A stretch of DNA of 5,947 nucleotides from Succinatimonas hippei (GTDB lineage: Bacteria; Pseudomonadota; Gammaproteobacteria; Enterobacterales; Succinivibrionaceae): contig SFGV01000086.1 in the NCBI GenBank assembly GCA_004557545.1, positions 1-5,947 of the forward strand. Direction: 5' to 3'. A program made the translations under genes and the position numbers. Of this stretch, positions 1-5,875 are shown in pieces. The notes under the pieces were generated by a model that saw only the letters and a list, made by a program, of their open reading frames with translations, was not told the origin of the DNA and searched no databases. How positions within the stretch are numbered: the stretch's first letter is position 1; every line of letters starts with the position of its first letter.

Positions 1-15
1 GCTCTCCTGGTTTTA

Positions 16-43
16 TTCTTCTTCTTCTTTTTTGTTCTTCTTG
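16..43. repeat. Pyrimidine-rich TTC/CTT microsatellite-like tract
   Basis: About four TTC units in a row are followed by a T run and two further TTC-like units, making an almost pure pyrimidine stretch on the + strand. Read in frame 3 it gives four consecutive CTT leucine codons (18-29). Read on the minus strand it gives a Lys/Glu-rich tail that ends at a TAA complementary to 13-15. No start codon for either reading lies in the window, so I treat it as low-complexity intergenic DNA. Confidence 0.5.
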
Positions 44-160
44 TGCTTCCACTTTACCACTCCAGAGCAAACAGAAATGATAATAATTATTATTTAATGA
101 GATATATCACCATACAAGATTTTAAATTATGTCCAATCCAGCCTGTAAAAGTGCAACTAT

Positions 161-429
161 TTAATTGAATCTGTTTGTTTTTATTAGAATTGTCACAGAA
201 TTGAGTGTCCCTTGGCCTGCAAATTCCAGCGCGCTGTAATTAAGCGGTGGCCCGGATTGCCGCAGTTGAGTTCGTTTAGGCCCCGCGGATGATAAAGTCT
301 CTTTTCTATAACCTTCACCAGCCCCATCGCCAGCCTTATTTTTACCAGGACCATTAAGGCCAGTTAATACGCGCGCTTTGAAATCAGGTAAGAGTCAGGG
401 AGTTCTTTTATGCTCCTGCAGAGTTTAAC
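161..429 (-). pseudogene. Degraded remnant of a P-loop (AAA/RecF-like) ATPase N-terminus
   Basis: I infer this from three minus-strand frames that read as pieces of one protein start. Frame one (429 down to about 394) gives a segment containing 'RSIKELPDS'. Frame two (394 down to 161, 77 codons without a stop) begins 'LLPDFKARVLTGLNGPGKN'. Frame three, from 336, gives 'RLAMGLVKVIEKRL', which looks like the helix that follows a Walker A loop. In AAA or RecF/SMC-like ATPases the N-terminus usually reads '(F/I)KxLPDF..(V)LTGLNGxGKS', so GLNGPGKN is a near-match to GxxGxGK[ST] with the final Ser/Thr changed to Asn. A short near-duplication (CCTGA at 399-395 and again at 388-384, offset 11 bases) accounts for the first frame change. 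There is no in-frame start, and nothing recognisable remains after about 60 residues. It points away from leuA. A chance open frame cannot be excluded. Confidence 0.4.
341..368 (+). promoter_or_regulatory. Weak candidate distal promoter upstream of the mini-ORF
   Basis: TTTACC (341-346) and GTTAAT (363-368) are separated by 16 bases, and each matches four of six positions of the sigma-70 consensus. Transcription would start near 375, upstream of the Leu-rich mini-ORF at 410. The match is weak and overlaps the ATPase remnant on the other strand, so it is only a suggestion. Confidence 0.15.
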
Positions 430-433
430 CTAA
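410..433 (+). CDS. Candidate Leu-rich leader peptide (MLLQSLT)
   Basis: Seven codons read ATG CTC CTG CAG AGT TTA ACC and end in TAA. Three of the seven are leucine codons. An AGGGAG Shine-Dalgarno (397-402) lies 7 bases before the ATG, which is as good a ribosome site as those of the operon genes. In enterobacteria leuABCD is preceded by the leader peptide gene leuL, which has consecutive Leu codons and drives attenuation. This mini-ORF could play that role about 160 bases upstream of leuA. Against it, the Leu codons are not all adjacent, and no strong GC-rich terminator hairpin with a long T run follows before leuA. A frame this short can easily arise by chance, so I rate it as a candidate only. 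Confidence 0.25.
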   Translation: MLLQSLT

Positions 434-438
434 GCCAT

Positions 439-459
439 TTTTGCAAAATAATTATTTTG
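439..459. promoter_or_regulatory. Overlapping AT-rich palindromes, candidate operator
   Basis: TTTTGCAAAA (439-448) and CAAAATAATTATTTTG (444-459) are both perfect inverted repeats and share the central CAAAA. The longer one is a 16-bp perfect palindrome that fills the spacer of the candidate leuA promoter, a position typical of a repressor or regulator site. A related 14-bp palindrome, ATAATAATTATTAT, lies at 80-93 and has the same ATAATTAT core. I do not recognise the binding protein. Lrp or a LysR-type regulator are possibilities, based only on base composition and symmetry. Confidence 0.35.
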
Positions 460-468
460 TCATACAGT
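441..468 (+). promoter_or_regulatory. Candidate sigma-70 promoter for the leu operon
   Basis: TTGCAA (441-446) as -35 and TACAGT (463-468) as -10 are 16 bases apart, each with four of six consensus positions. The start point would be near 475, leaving a 5' leader of roughly 120 bases before leuA. The surrounding DNA is very AT-rich, which favours a promoter, but several alternative boxes of similar quality exist (for example TTGTCA at 457-462). Confidence 0.3.
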
Positions 469-483
469 ATGTTAGCTGTTTTT

Positions 484-508
484 AAATGTACATTTTGTAA
501 AAAAATGT
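484..508 (+). promoter_or_regulatory. Two overlapping, mutually exclusive inverted repeats in the leuA leader
   Basis: AAATGTACATTT (484-495) is a perfect 12-bp palindrome. ACATTTT (490-496) can instead pair with AAAATGT (502-508) across a 5-base loop, followed by a short TTT. The two structures share bases 490-495, so they cannot form together, which is the geometry of an attenuator switch. Both stems are almost entirely A-U, so they would be weak as RNA. The first may equally be a protein-binding site on DNA. Confidence 0.22.
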
Positions 509-575
509 TTTAAACACGCGCTCAGGCGATATGATATGGGACATTCAGACGGCGGACGTTTCGCCGTATCAGACC

Positions 576-583
576 AGGGTGGA
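576..583 (+). promoter_or_regulatory. Ribosome binding site that decides the leuA start
   Basis: AGGGTGGA sits 9 bases before the ATG at 593. The longer in-frame start at 536 has only a bare AGG (524-526) upstream. The 593 start is therefore better supported by its ribosome site, and it also gives the length expected for the family. Confidence 0.6.
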
Positions 584-592
584 AATTTAAAT

Positions 593-2158
593 ATGGCTGA
601 CGAAAAGAATCACGTATATATCTTTGATACCACATTGCGCGATGGCGAGCAGGCGCTGATGCGCTCGCTCACCCCTACCCAGAAGTTGCAGCTGGCGATG
701 ATGCTTGATGAGCTTGGAGTAGACGTTATAGAGGCTGGGTTCCCTATCTCATCACCAGGAGATCTCAAATCAGTTCACGACATCGGGCATGCCTTAAAGC
801 ACGCTACCTGCTGCGGACTTTCGCGCACCCTTGAGAAGGATATCGACGCGGTTCACGAGGCTCTGTCAGGACTTGACCACTACCGTATTCATACCTTTGT
901 GGCCACCTCAAACATCCACATGAAGGACAAGCTTCACAAGGATTTTGACCAGATAGTGCAGATGTGCGACCACTGCGTGCGTTACGCCAGAAACTACACC
1001 GATGACGTGGAGTTCTCCTGCGAGGACGCCGGCCGTACCCCGATTGATCATCTGTGCCGCATAGTCGAGACCGCCATCAACGCGGGCGCGACCACCGTAA
1101 ACATTCCTGACACTGTAGGCTACACTCTGCCCTATGAATTCGGCGGGATCATTAAAACGCTGTTCAACCGTGTTCCCAATATCGACAAGGCGCGCATCAG
1201 CGTCCATTGCCACAATGACCTTGGCATGGCCACCGCCAACTCGCTTACCGCGGTAATGGAGGGCGCCCGCCAGATTGAAGTGTGCATGAACGGTCTGGGC
1301 GAGAGAGCCGGCAACTGCTCGCTTGAGGAGGTCGTGATGGCGATGAAGCTTCGCGGCAATTACATGAACGGTGTCTATACCAATGTGGTAGCGAACAATA
1401 TCGCGCGCGCCTCAAAGATGGTGGCCACGGTATGCAATGAGCCGGTGCCTTCGCACAAGGCCATCGTCGGCTCCAACGCCTTTGCCCACAGCTCCGGCAT
1501 TCATCAGGACGGCGTGCTCAAGAACAAACAGACCTATGAAATTCTGACTCCGGAGAGCGTTGGCTTTAAGGAGAACAAACTGCACATGACCGCCCGCTCA
1601 GGCCGTCACATGATCAAGGCCGAACTTGAGAAGCTGGGCTACCGTGAAGGCACCTACAACCTTGATGACATCTACCAGCGCTTCCTGAAGCTTGCCGATC
1701 GCAAGGGTCAGGTCTTTGACTACGATCTTGAGGCTCTGATGTACTTCTCGCAGGACGAGGATGAGGAGAATCAGTTCACTCTTGACAATCTGTCAGTACT
1801 CTCAGGCGGCAAGAACGTAATTCCTACCGCGTCGGTGCGCATCCGCATAGGCAAACGTACCCGTACCGAATCTGGCACCGGAAACGGGCCTGTTGACGCG
1901 GTGTTCAACTGCATCAACCATCTGACCGGACTCAAACTTAAGCTTGACAGCTTCTCCATAACCGCCAAGGGACAGGGTATGGACGCTCAGGGTCAGGTTA
2001 ATGTCGACGCCGTGCACAACGGCCGCCACTATTACGGCAGCGGTATTTCAACTGACGTGATTGAGGCCTCGGCTAGGGCGCTTATCTCTGCAAGCAACAG
2101 CGTCTTCCGCACCGAGCTTATCGAGGAAGGACGCAAGAAAAAAGACGAGAAGGATTAA
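593..2158 (+). CDS. leuA: 2-isopropylmalate synthase
   Basis: First committed step of leucine synthesis in the cytoplasm: 2-ketoisovalerate plus acetyl-CoA gives 2-isopropylmalate and CoA. The 521-residue product is collinear with enterobacterial LeuA (about 523 aa). The N-terminal catalytic TIM barrel (about 5-270) opens with FDTTLRDGEQAL (11-22), carries the Claisen-condensation HMGL-like signature with SVHCHNDLG at 203-211, and has GNCSLEEV (240-247). The divalent metal ligands fall at D17, H205, H207 and N241, the E. coli pattern shifted by three. FAHSSGIHQDG (297-307) marks the linker subdomain. The C-terminal region from about 395, including NGPVDAV (431-437), is the LeuA allosteric dimer domain through which leucine normally inhibits the enzyme. 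I chose ATG 593 over ATG 536 because the extra 19 residues have no counterpart in the family and 593 has the better ribosome site. It is the first gene of the operon and lies 13 bases before leuB. No defect is visible. Confidence 0.97.
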   Translation: MADEKNHVYIFDTTLRDGEQALMRSLTPTQKLQLAMMLDELGVDVIEAGFPISSPGDLKSVHDIGHALKHATCCGLSRTLEKDIDAVHEALSGLDHYRIHTFVATSNIHMKDKLHKDFDQIVQMCDHCVRYARNYTDDVEFSCEDAGRTPIDHLCRIVETAINAGATTVNIPDTVGYTLPYEFGGIIKTLFNRVPNIDKARISVHCHNDLGMATANSLTAVMEGARQIEVCMNGLGERAGNCSLEEVVMAMKLRGNYMNGVYTNVVANNIARASKMVATVCNEPVPSHKAIVGSNAFAHSSGIHQDGVLKNKQTYEILTPESVGFKENKLHMTARSGRHMIKAELEKLGYREGTYNLDDIYQRFLKLADRKGQVFDYDLEALMYFSQDEDEENQFTLDNLSVLSGGKNVIPTASVRIRIGKRTRTESGTGNGPVDAVFNCINHLTGLKLKLDSFSITAKGQGMDAQGQVNVDAVHNGRHYYGSGISTDVIEASARALISASNSVFRTELIEEGRKKKDEKD

Positions 2159-2171
2159 AAAAGGAGATCAC

Positions 2172-3263
2172 ATGAAAGCCTACAAGATAGCGGTTCTGCC
2201 GGGTGACGGCATAGGTCCTGAGGTAATGGACGAGGCCATCAAGGTACTTGACGCCGTTTCATCAAAATGCGGTTTTGAACTCAAATACACCCGCAAGCTC
2301 GTGGGAGGCTGCGCCATTGATGAGCGCGGCACTCCGCTTCCTGACGACACCATCAGGGCATGCGAGGATTCTGACGCCATTCTTTTTGGTTCGGTTGGCG
2401 GTCCCAAGTGGGACAAACTGCCGCCCCAGCAGCGCCCGGAGCGCGGAGCGTTGTTGCCATTGCGCAAGCATTTCTCGCTTTACTGCAACTTCCGCCCGGC
2501 GCGTATCTATCAGGGACTGGGCTCACTCTCCCCGCTTCGCGCCGATATAGCGATGAAGGGCTTTGATCTTCTGTGCGTGCGCGAGCTTACCGGCGGCATT
2601 TACTTCGGCCAGCCCAAGGGACGTGAGGGATCAGGTCCTCAGGAGGTTGCCTACGACACCGAGATCTATCACCGCTATGAGATTGAGCGTATCGCGAAGA
2701 TCGCCTTCGAGGCGGCGATGTTGCGCCGCAAGAAGGTAACCTCGGTTGACAAGTCAAACGTGCTGCAGAGCTCAATTCTCTGGCGCGAGGTCGTAACCGA
2801 GGTCTCAAAGAATTACCCGAGCGTTGAGCTCAACCACATCTACATCGATAACGCGACCATGCAGCTTGTAAAGGATCCTTCGCAGTTTGACGTGCTTTTG
2901 TGCTCGAACATGTTCGGTGACATCCTCTCAGATGAGTGCGCCGAGATCACGGGATCCATGGGCATGCTCCCCTCAGCGTCCTTAGGCGAGGGCGGCTTTG
3001 GTCTTTACGAGCCGGCCGGCGGCTCCGCGCCTGATATCGCGGGCAAGGGCATTGCCAACCCGGTAGCCCAGATCCTCTCAGGCGCCCTGATGCTTCGCTA
3101 TTCGCTAAAGGAAAACGACGCAGCAAAGATGATTGAGGACGCGGTGGCAAAGGCTCTCTCAGAGGGTAACCTGACCTCGGATCTTATGGACAGCGGCGCC
3201 TCGCGCGGCAAGGCGCTTTCAACCTCCCAGATGGGAGACGCCATCGTCAGGGCTCTGAACTGA
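2172..3263 (+). CDS. leuB: 3-isopropylmalate dehydrogenase
   Basis: NAD-dependent oxidative decarboxylation of 3-isopropylmalate, whose product 2-isopropyl-3-oxosuccinate decarboxylates to 2-ketoisocaproate. The 363-residue product has the same length as E. coli LeuB and belongs to the isocitrate/isopropylmalate dehydrogenase fold. LPGDGIGPEV (9-18) is the N-terminal nucleotide-site motif. Substrate-binding arginines fall at R98, R108 and R137, the catalytic Tyr/Lys pair at Y144 and K194, and the Mg/Mn ligands at D226, D250 and D254. NMFGDILSDE (246-255) is the family signature, and HGSAPDIAG-like GGSAPDIAG (283-291) forms the NAD loop. The frame is open from 2061, but that stretch overlaps leuA. 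ATG 2172 has AAGGAG at 2161-2166, 5 bases upstream, and gives the correct family start. Cytoplasmic dimer by family precedent. Intact. Confidence 0.97.
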   Translation: MKAYKIAVLPGDGIGPEVMDEAIKVLDAVSSKCGFELKYTRKLVGGCAIDERGTPLPDDTIRACEDSDAILFGSVGGPKWDKLPPQQRPERGALLPLRKHFSLYCNFRPARIYQGLGSLSPLRADIAMKGFDLLCVRELTGGIYFGQPKGREGSGPQEVAYDTEIYHRYEIERIAKIAFEAAMLRRKKVTSVDKSNVLQSSILWREVVTEVSKNYPSVELNHIYIDNATMQLVKDPSQFDVLLCSNMFGDILSDECAEITGSMGMLPSASLGEGGFGLYEPAGGSAPDIAGKGIANPVAQILSGALMLRYSLKENDAAKMIEDAVAKALSEGNLTSDLMDSGASRGKALSTSQMGDAIVRALN

Positions 3264-3283
3264 TATAGGTCAAGGATAAGAAT

Positions 3284-4687
3284 ATGGGTAAGACTCTTTA
3301 CGAAAAAGTGTATGACAGCCATGTCGTGTTCCAGCACGAAGGCGAACTGCCTACACTGTTTATTGACAGACAGCTGTGTCATGAGGTTACCTCACCCCAG
3401 GCCTTCGCGGGGCTTGAGCAGGCCGGCAGAAAGTTGCGCCACCCCGAGCTTACGCTCGCGACCATGGATCATGACATCTCAACCAAATCATTAAGCCTTG
3501 ACGCGTGCTCTGAGATGGCCAGAACCCAGATCAGGGCGCTTGAGGAGAACTGCGCCAAATTCGGCGTAACGCTCTTCGGGCTTGGCGATCCCAATCAGGG
3601 AATAGTTCATATCGTAGGACCCCAGACCGGCTTTACGCTCCCGGGCACCACCTTAGTCTGCGGCGACTCCCATACCGCAACCCATGGCGCCTTCGGCGCC
3701 CTGGCCTTTGGTATAGGAACCTCCGAGGTTGAGCATGTGATGGCCACCCAGACCTTAAAGCAGGCCCGTTACAAGACCATGAAGATCGAGTGCAACGGAT
3801 CATTGCAAAAGGGCTGCTCGGCCAAGGATCTGATCCTCGCCATCATAGGCAGGCTCACTACCGCAGGCGGCACCGGATACGCAGTCGAGTTCTGCGGTCA
3901 GGCCGTGCGCGAACTCTCCATGGACGGACGTATGACCCTCTCTAACATGGCCATCGAGTTCGGAGCCACGGTCGGCATGATCGCGCCTGATGAGACCACC
4001 TTCGCGTACATCAAGGATCGTCTGCTTGCGCCCAAGGGTGAGGATTTTGAAAAGGCCGTCGAGTACTGGAAGACCTTAAAGTCTGACCCTGACGCTCATT
4101 TTGACGCGACGGTTACCATTGACGCGACCAAAATTGAGCCGCAGGTAACCTGGGGCACCAACCCGGGGCAGGAAGGCTCTGTTACCTCTACCGTCCCCTC
4201 CCCTCAGGACTTCAGCGATCCGGTTCAGGCAAAATCCTGCCGCGACGCCCTTGACTACATAGGTCTTAAGAGCGGAGATAAGCTTATCGGCACTCCGGTG
4301 GATTACGTCTTTATCGGATCCTGCACCAATGGGCGTCTTGAGGACTTCCGCGCCGCCGCGAAGATCCTGAAGGGTCATCACATCGCCAAAAACATCAAGC
4401 TCGCCCTCGCGGTGCCCGGTTCCCAGTGGGTCAAGACCCAGGCCGAGCGTGAGGGTCTTGATAAGATCTTCAAAGAGGCCGGCTTTGAGTGGCGTCTGCC
4501 CGGGTGCTCGATGTGCCTTGCCATGAACGATGACCGCGCGCCCGCTGGAATGCGCGTAGCCTCAACCTCCAACCGTAATTTCGTAGGCCGTCAGGGCAAG
4601 GGATCACGCACCCACCTTATGAGCCCACAAAGCGCGGCCGCCTGCGCCATCAAAGGCTGCATCGCTGACGTACGCGAGTTTATCTGA
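3284..4687 (+). CDS. leuC: 3-isopropylmalate dehydratase (isopropylmalate isomerase), large subunit
   Basis: With LeuD it isomerises 2-isopropylmalate to 3-isopropylmalate through dehydration and rehydration. It is an aconitase-superfamily protein of 467 residues (E. coli 466). The 4Fe-4S cluster ligands are C347 in FIGSCTNGR, and C408 and C411 in LPGCSMCLAMN, at the spacing expected for LeuC. The active-site block CGDSHTATHGAFGALAFG covers 126-143, and HEVTSPQAF (33-41) is a typical early LeuC segment. Its length without a fused swivel domain shows that it is the separate large subunit and must pair with the LeuD encoded next. An AAGGAT ribosome site (3272-3277) precedes ATG 3284. The gap from leuB is 20 bases and to leuD 10 bases. 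The oxygen-sensitive cluster fits an anaerobe but is not diagnostic. Intact. Confidence 0.97.
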   Translation: MGKTLYEKVYDSHVVFQHEGELPTLFIDRQLCHEVTSPQAFAGLEQAGRKLRHPELTLATMDHDISTKSLSLDACSEMARTQIRALEENCAKFGVTLFGLGDPNQGIVHIVGPQTGFTLPGTTLVCGDSHTATHGAFGALAFGIGTSEVEHVMATQTLKQARYKTMKIECNGSLQKGCSAKDLILAIIGRLTTAGGTGYAVEFCGQAVRELSMDGRMTLSNMAIEFGATVGMIAPDETTFAYIKDRLLAPKGEDFEKAVEYWKTLKSDPDAHFDATVTIDATKIEPQVTWGTNPGQEGSVTSTVPSPQDFSDPVQAKSCRDALDYIGLKSGDKLIGTPVDYVFIGSCTNGRLEDFRAAAKILKGHHIAKNIKLALAVPGSQWVKTQAEREGLDKIFKEAGFEWRLPGCSMCLAMNDDRAPAGMRVASTSNRNFVGRQGKGSRTHLMSPQSAAACAIKGCIADVREFI

Positions 4688-4697
4688 GGATCTGACT

Positions 4698-5327
4698 ATG
4701 GAAAAATTTACTGTTCATGAAGGGATCGCGGTTCCTGTAGACTCAGCCAACATCGATACCGATCAGATAATTCCCAAGCAGTTTCTGCTCGCGGTAAGCC
4801 GCAAGGGCTTTGGCAGGCATCTGTTCCATGACTGGCGTTATCTTGATGACGCCGAAACTAAACCAAATCCAAAGTTTCCTTTGAACTTCCCCGAGTACAA
4901 GGGCGCGACCATTCTGGTCGCGAGGGACAATTTCGGTAACGGCTCCTCACGTGAGCACGCGCCATGGGCTCTCATGGATTACGGCTTCCGCGCGGTCATC
5001 GCCCCAAGCTTCGCGTCGATCTTCAACAACAACGCTCTTGGAAACGGGCTTTTGCCTTTGCGTCTGAGCGAGGATCAGGTCGACAGCATTTTCAGGGTGC
5101 TCACCGCGCATCCCGGGACAAAAATCAGGATCTCGCTTGAGGATATGACCGTGCAGTGTGCTGATCTCAAATACAGCTTCACTCTTGATCCCTTCAGACG
5201 TCACTGCCTGCTTGAAGGTCTTGACGCTATTTCGCTCACCCTTGAGCACGAGAATGAGATCTCGTCTTATGAGAAGAAGCTGCCTTCATGGATCTTCCCG
5301 GACAGGAAGGCTCTGAAGACCTGCTGA
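4698..5327 (+). CDS. leuD: 3-isopropylmalate dehydratase, small subunit
   Basis: The swivel-domain partner of LeuC in the isopropylmalate isomerase heterodimer. The product is 209 residues, slightly longer than E. coli LeuD (201) because of a C-terminal tail after about residue 195. NIDTDQIIPKQFL (18-30) and NFGNGSSREHAPWAL (78-92) are the two LeuD hallmarks, the second forming the substrate-recognition loop. In that motif the residue between the two glycines is usually Cys or Ser, but here it is Asn (N81). DPFRRHCLLEGLD (164-176) is another conserved block. The start at ATG 4698 is clear: a TGAGGA ribosome site (4685-4690) uses the leuC stop codon itself, so translation is probably coupled to leuC. 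Last gene of the operon, followed 28 bases later by the terminator. Confidence 0.96.
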   Translation: MEKFTVHEGIAVPVDSANIDTDQIIPKQFLLAVSRKGFGRHLFHDWRYLDDAETKPNPKFPLNFPEYKGATILVARDNFGNGSSREHAPWALMDYGFRAVIAPSFASIFNNNALGNGLLPLRLSEDQVDSIFRVLTAHPGTKIRISLEDMTVQCADLKYSFTLDPFRRHCLLEGLDAISLTLEHENEISSYEKKLPSWIFPDRKALKTC

Positions 5328-5355
5328 AAAGACTTATTGAAGAAGCATCTAGTTG

Positions 5356-5382
5356 AAAACCGCTCCTGAGGGGCGGTTTTTT
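5356..5382 (+). terminator. Rho-independent terminator of the leu operon
   Basis: AAAACCGCTCC (5356-5366) pairs with GGGGCGGTTTT (5370-5380) around a TGA loop. This gives an 11-bp stem with one T-G wobble, running into six T residues (5377-5382). It lies 28 bases after the leuD stop. The stem also has an A run on its left side, so it could act weakly on minus-strand transcripts from the right, but there the wobble pair becomes an A-C mismatch and only four T's follow. Confidence 0.93.
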
Positions 5383-5407
5383 CATGTATAAGCAAGCTGA
5401 ACCCAGA

Positions 5408-5456
5408 GTCAGATTTCAGGATCACTGATCTGACAATTCATGACTATTGGTCAGAT
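5408..5456. repeat. Alternating GTCAGAT / ATCTGAC inverted repeats
   Basis: GTCAGAT at 5408-5414, its complement ATCTGAC at 5428-5434 and GTCAGAT again at 5450-5456. The first pair can extend with CAG/CTG into a 10-bp stem with a 2-base bulge. The set lies where the homology of the right-hand ATPase remnant ends, so it may mark a deletion junction, or be chance. Confidence 0.3.
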
Positions 5457-5825
5457 ACTCATATTTGCAGGCTGTCTGAAAAACCAGAGCCGTGAAATTC
5501 TTATAGGCGCCGTCAAAGTCTCTGCCGAAGACATCCTTAAGGGTTATTGCAATAACCGGGTACTGCCCCATGAAATCTTTGCAGAATTTCTGATCATTGA
5601 GGATGGATGTGCCATCAAAGAGCTTTTCTGTCTTTTAACATCTCAGGGGTCTTGAGCGTTTACTGATAGAAAACTCTCGAACATGCTCATGGTGAGAGTC
5701 TTGCCAAAACGCCTTGGGCGGGTAATGAGCAAAACAGAATTATGATCATCTTCAAATATGGTTTTTAGAAATGGGGTTTTGTCGACATAGTAGCAGTTGA
5801 GTCCCCCTGAGCTGGGCATAATCAT
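5422..5825 (-). pseudogene. Broken, truncated AAA-ATPase-like gene (RPRRFGK family)
   Basis: The minus strand reads as the N-terminal part of the AAA-ATPase-like family (Pfam 'Predicted AAA-ATPase', usually about 500 or more residues with a C-terminal PD-(D/E)XK nuclease-like domain). From ATG 5825, 60 codons include CYYVDKTPFLKTIFEDD and the family's Walker A-type motif TRPRRFGKTLTMSMFESFL, then stop at TGA (5645-5643). Homology resumes in another frame from about 5628 with EKLFDGTSILNDQKFC, KDFMGQYPVIAITLKDVFG and KNFTALVFQTACKYEYL, ending at TGA 5424-5422. Two lesions are therefore visible: a TGA where these proteins typically have Gly after 'QDP' (one base from GGA), and a one-base frame change in the A-rich run around 5636-5624. 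Everything after about 135 residues, including the nuclease-like domain, is missing. A possible AAGGAG (5843-5838) lies 12 bases before the ATG, rather far. Transcription would converge on the leu terminator. Members are of uncertain function and are often found in multiple copies in gut and rumen bacteria. Confidence 0.85.
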
Positions 5826-5875
5826 CTGTTCCCGCGACTCCTTTTAAACTGTATCTTTTAAATTTAGGTAATCGA

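Noticed and set aside
469..513. 14-codon ORF MLAVFKCTFCKKMF as a leader peptide
   Set aside because: It has a single Leu codon, no good ribosome site and overlaps the candidate -10 and start region; the CxxC is probably chance.
1..535. Search for a CRISPR array, tRNA, T-box or insertion sequence in the leader
   Set aside because: No regularly spaced repeats, no cloverleaf, no T-box consensus and no transposase or terminal inverted repeats were seen.
536..592. N-terminal 19-codon extension of leuA from ATG 536
   Set aside because: It has no family counterpart and only a weak ribosome site, while ATG 593 has a good site and gives the standard LeuA length.
2061..2171. Upstream extension of leuB overlapping the 3' end of leuA
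   Set aside because: ATG 2172 has an AAGGAG ribosome site and begins with the standard LeuB N-terminus; the earlier codons are a shadow of leuA.
908..4572. Several minus-strand open frames of 60-101 codons inside leuA, leuB, leuC and leuD
   Set aside because: They lie wholly within well-conserved genes and show no recognisable motifs; they arise from the codon bias of the sense strand.
5440..5655. 71-codon + strand ORF downstream of the terminator
   Set aside because: It is antisense to the ATPase pseudogene, whose opposite-strand reading shows clear family motifs. No ribosome site or promoter supports the + strand frame.
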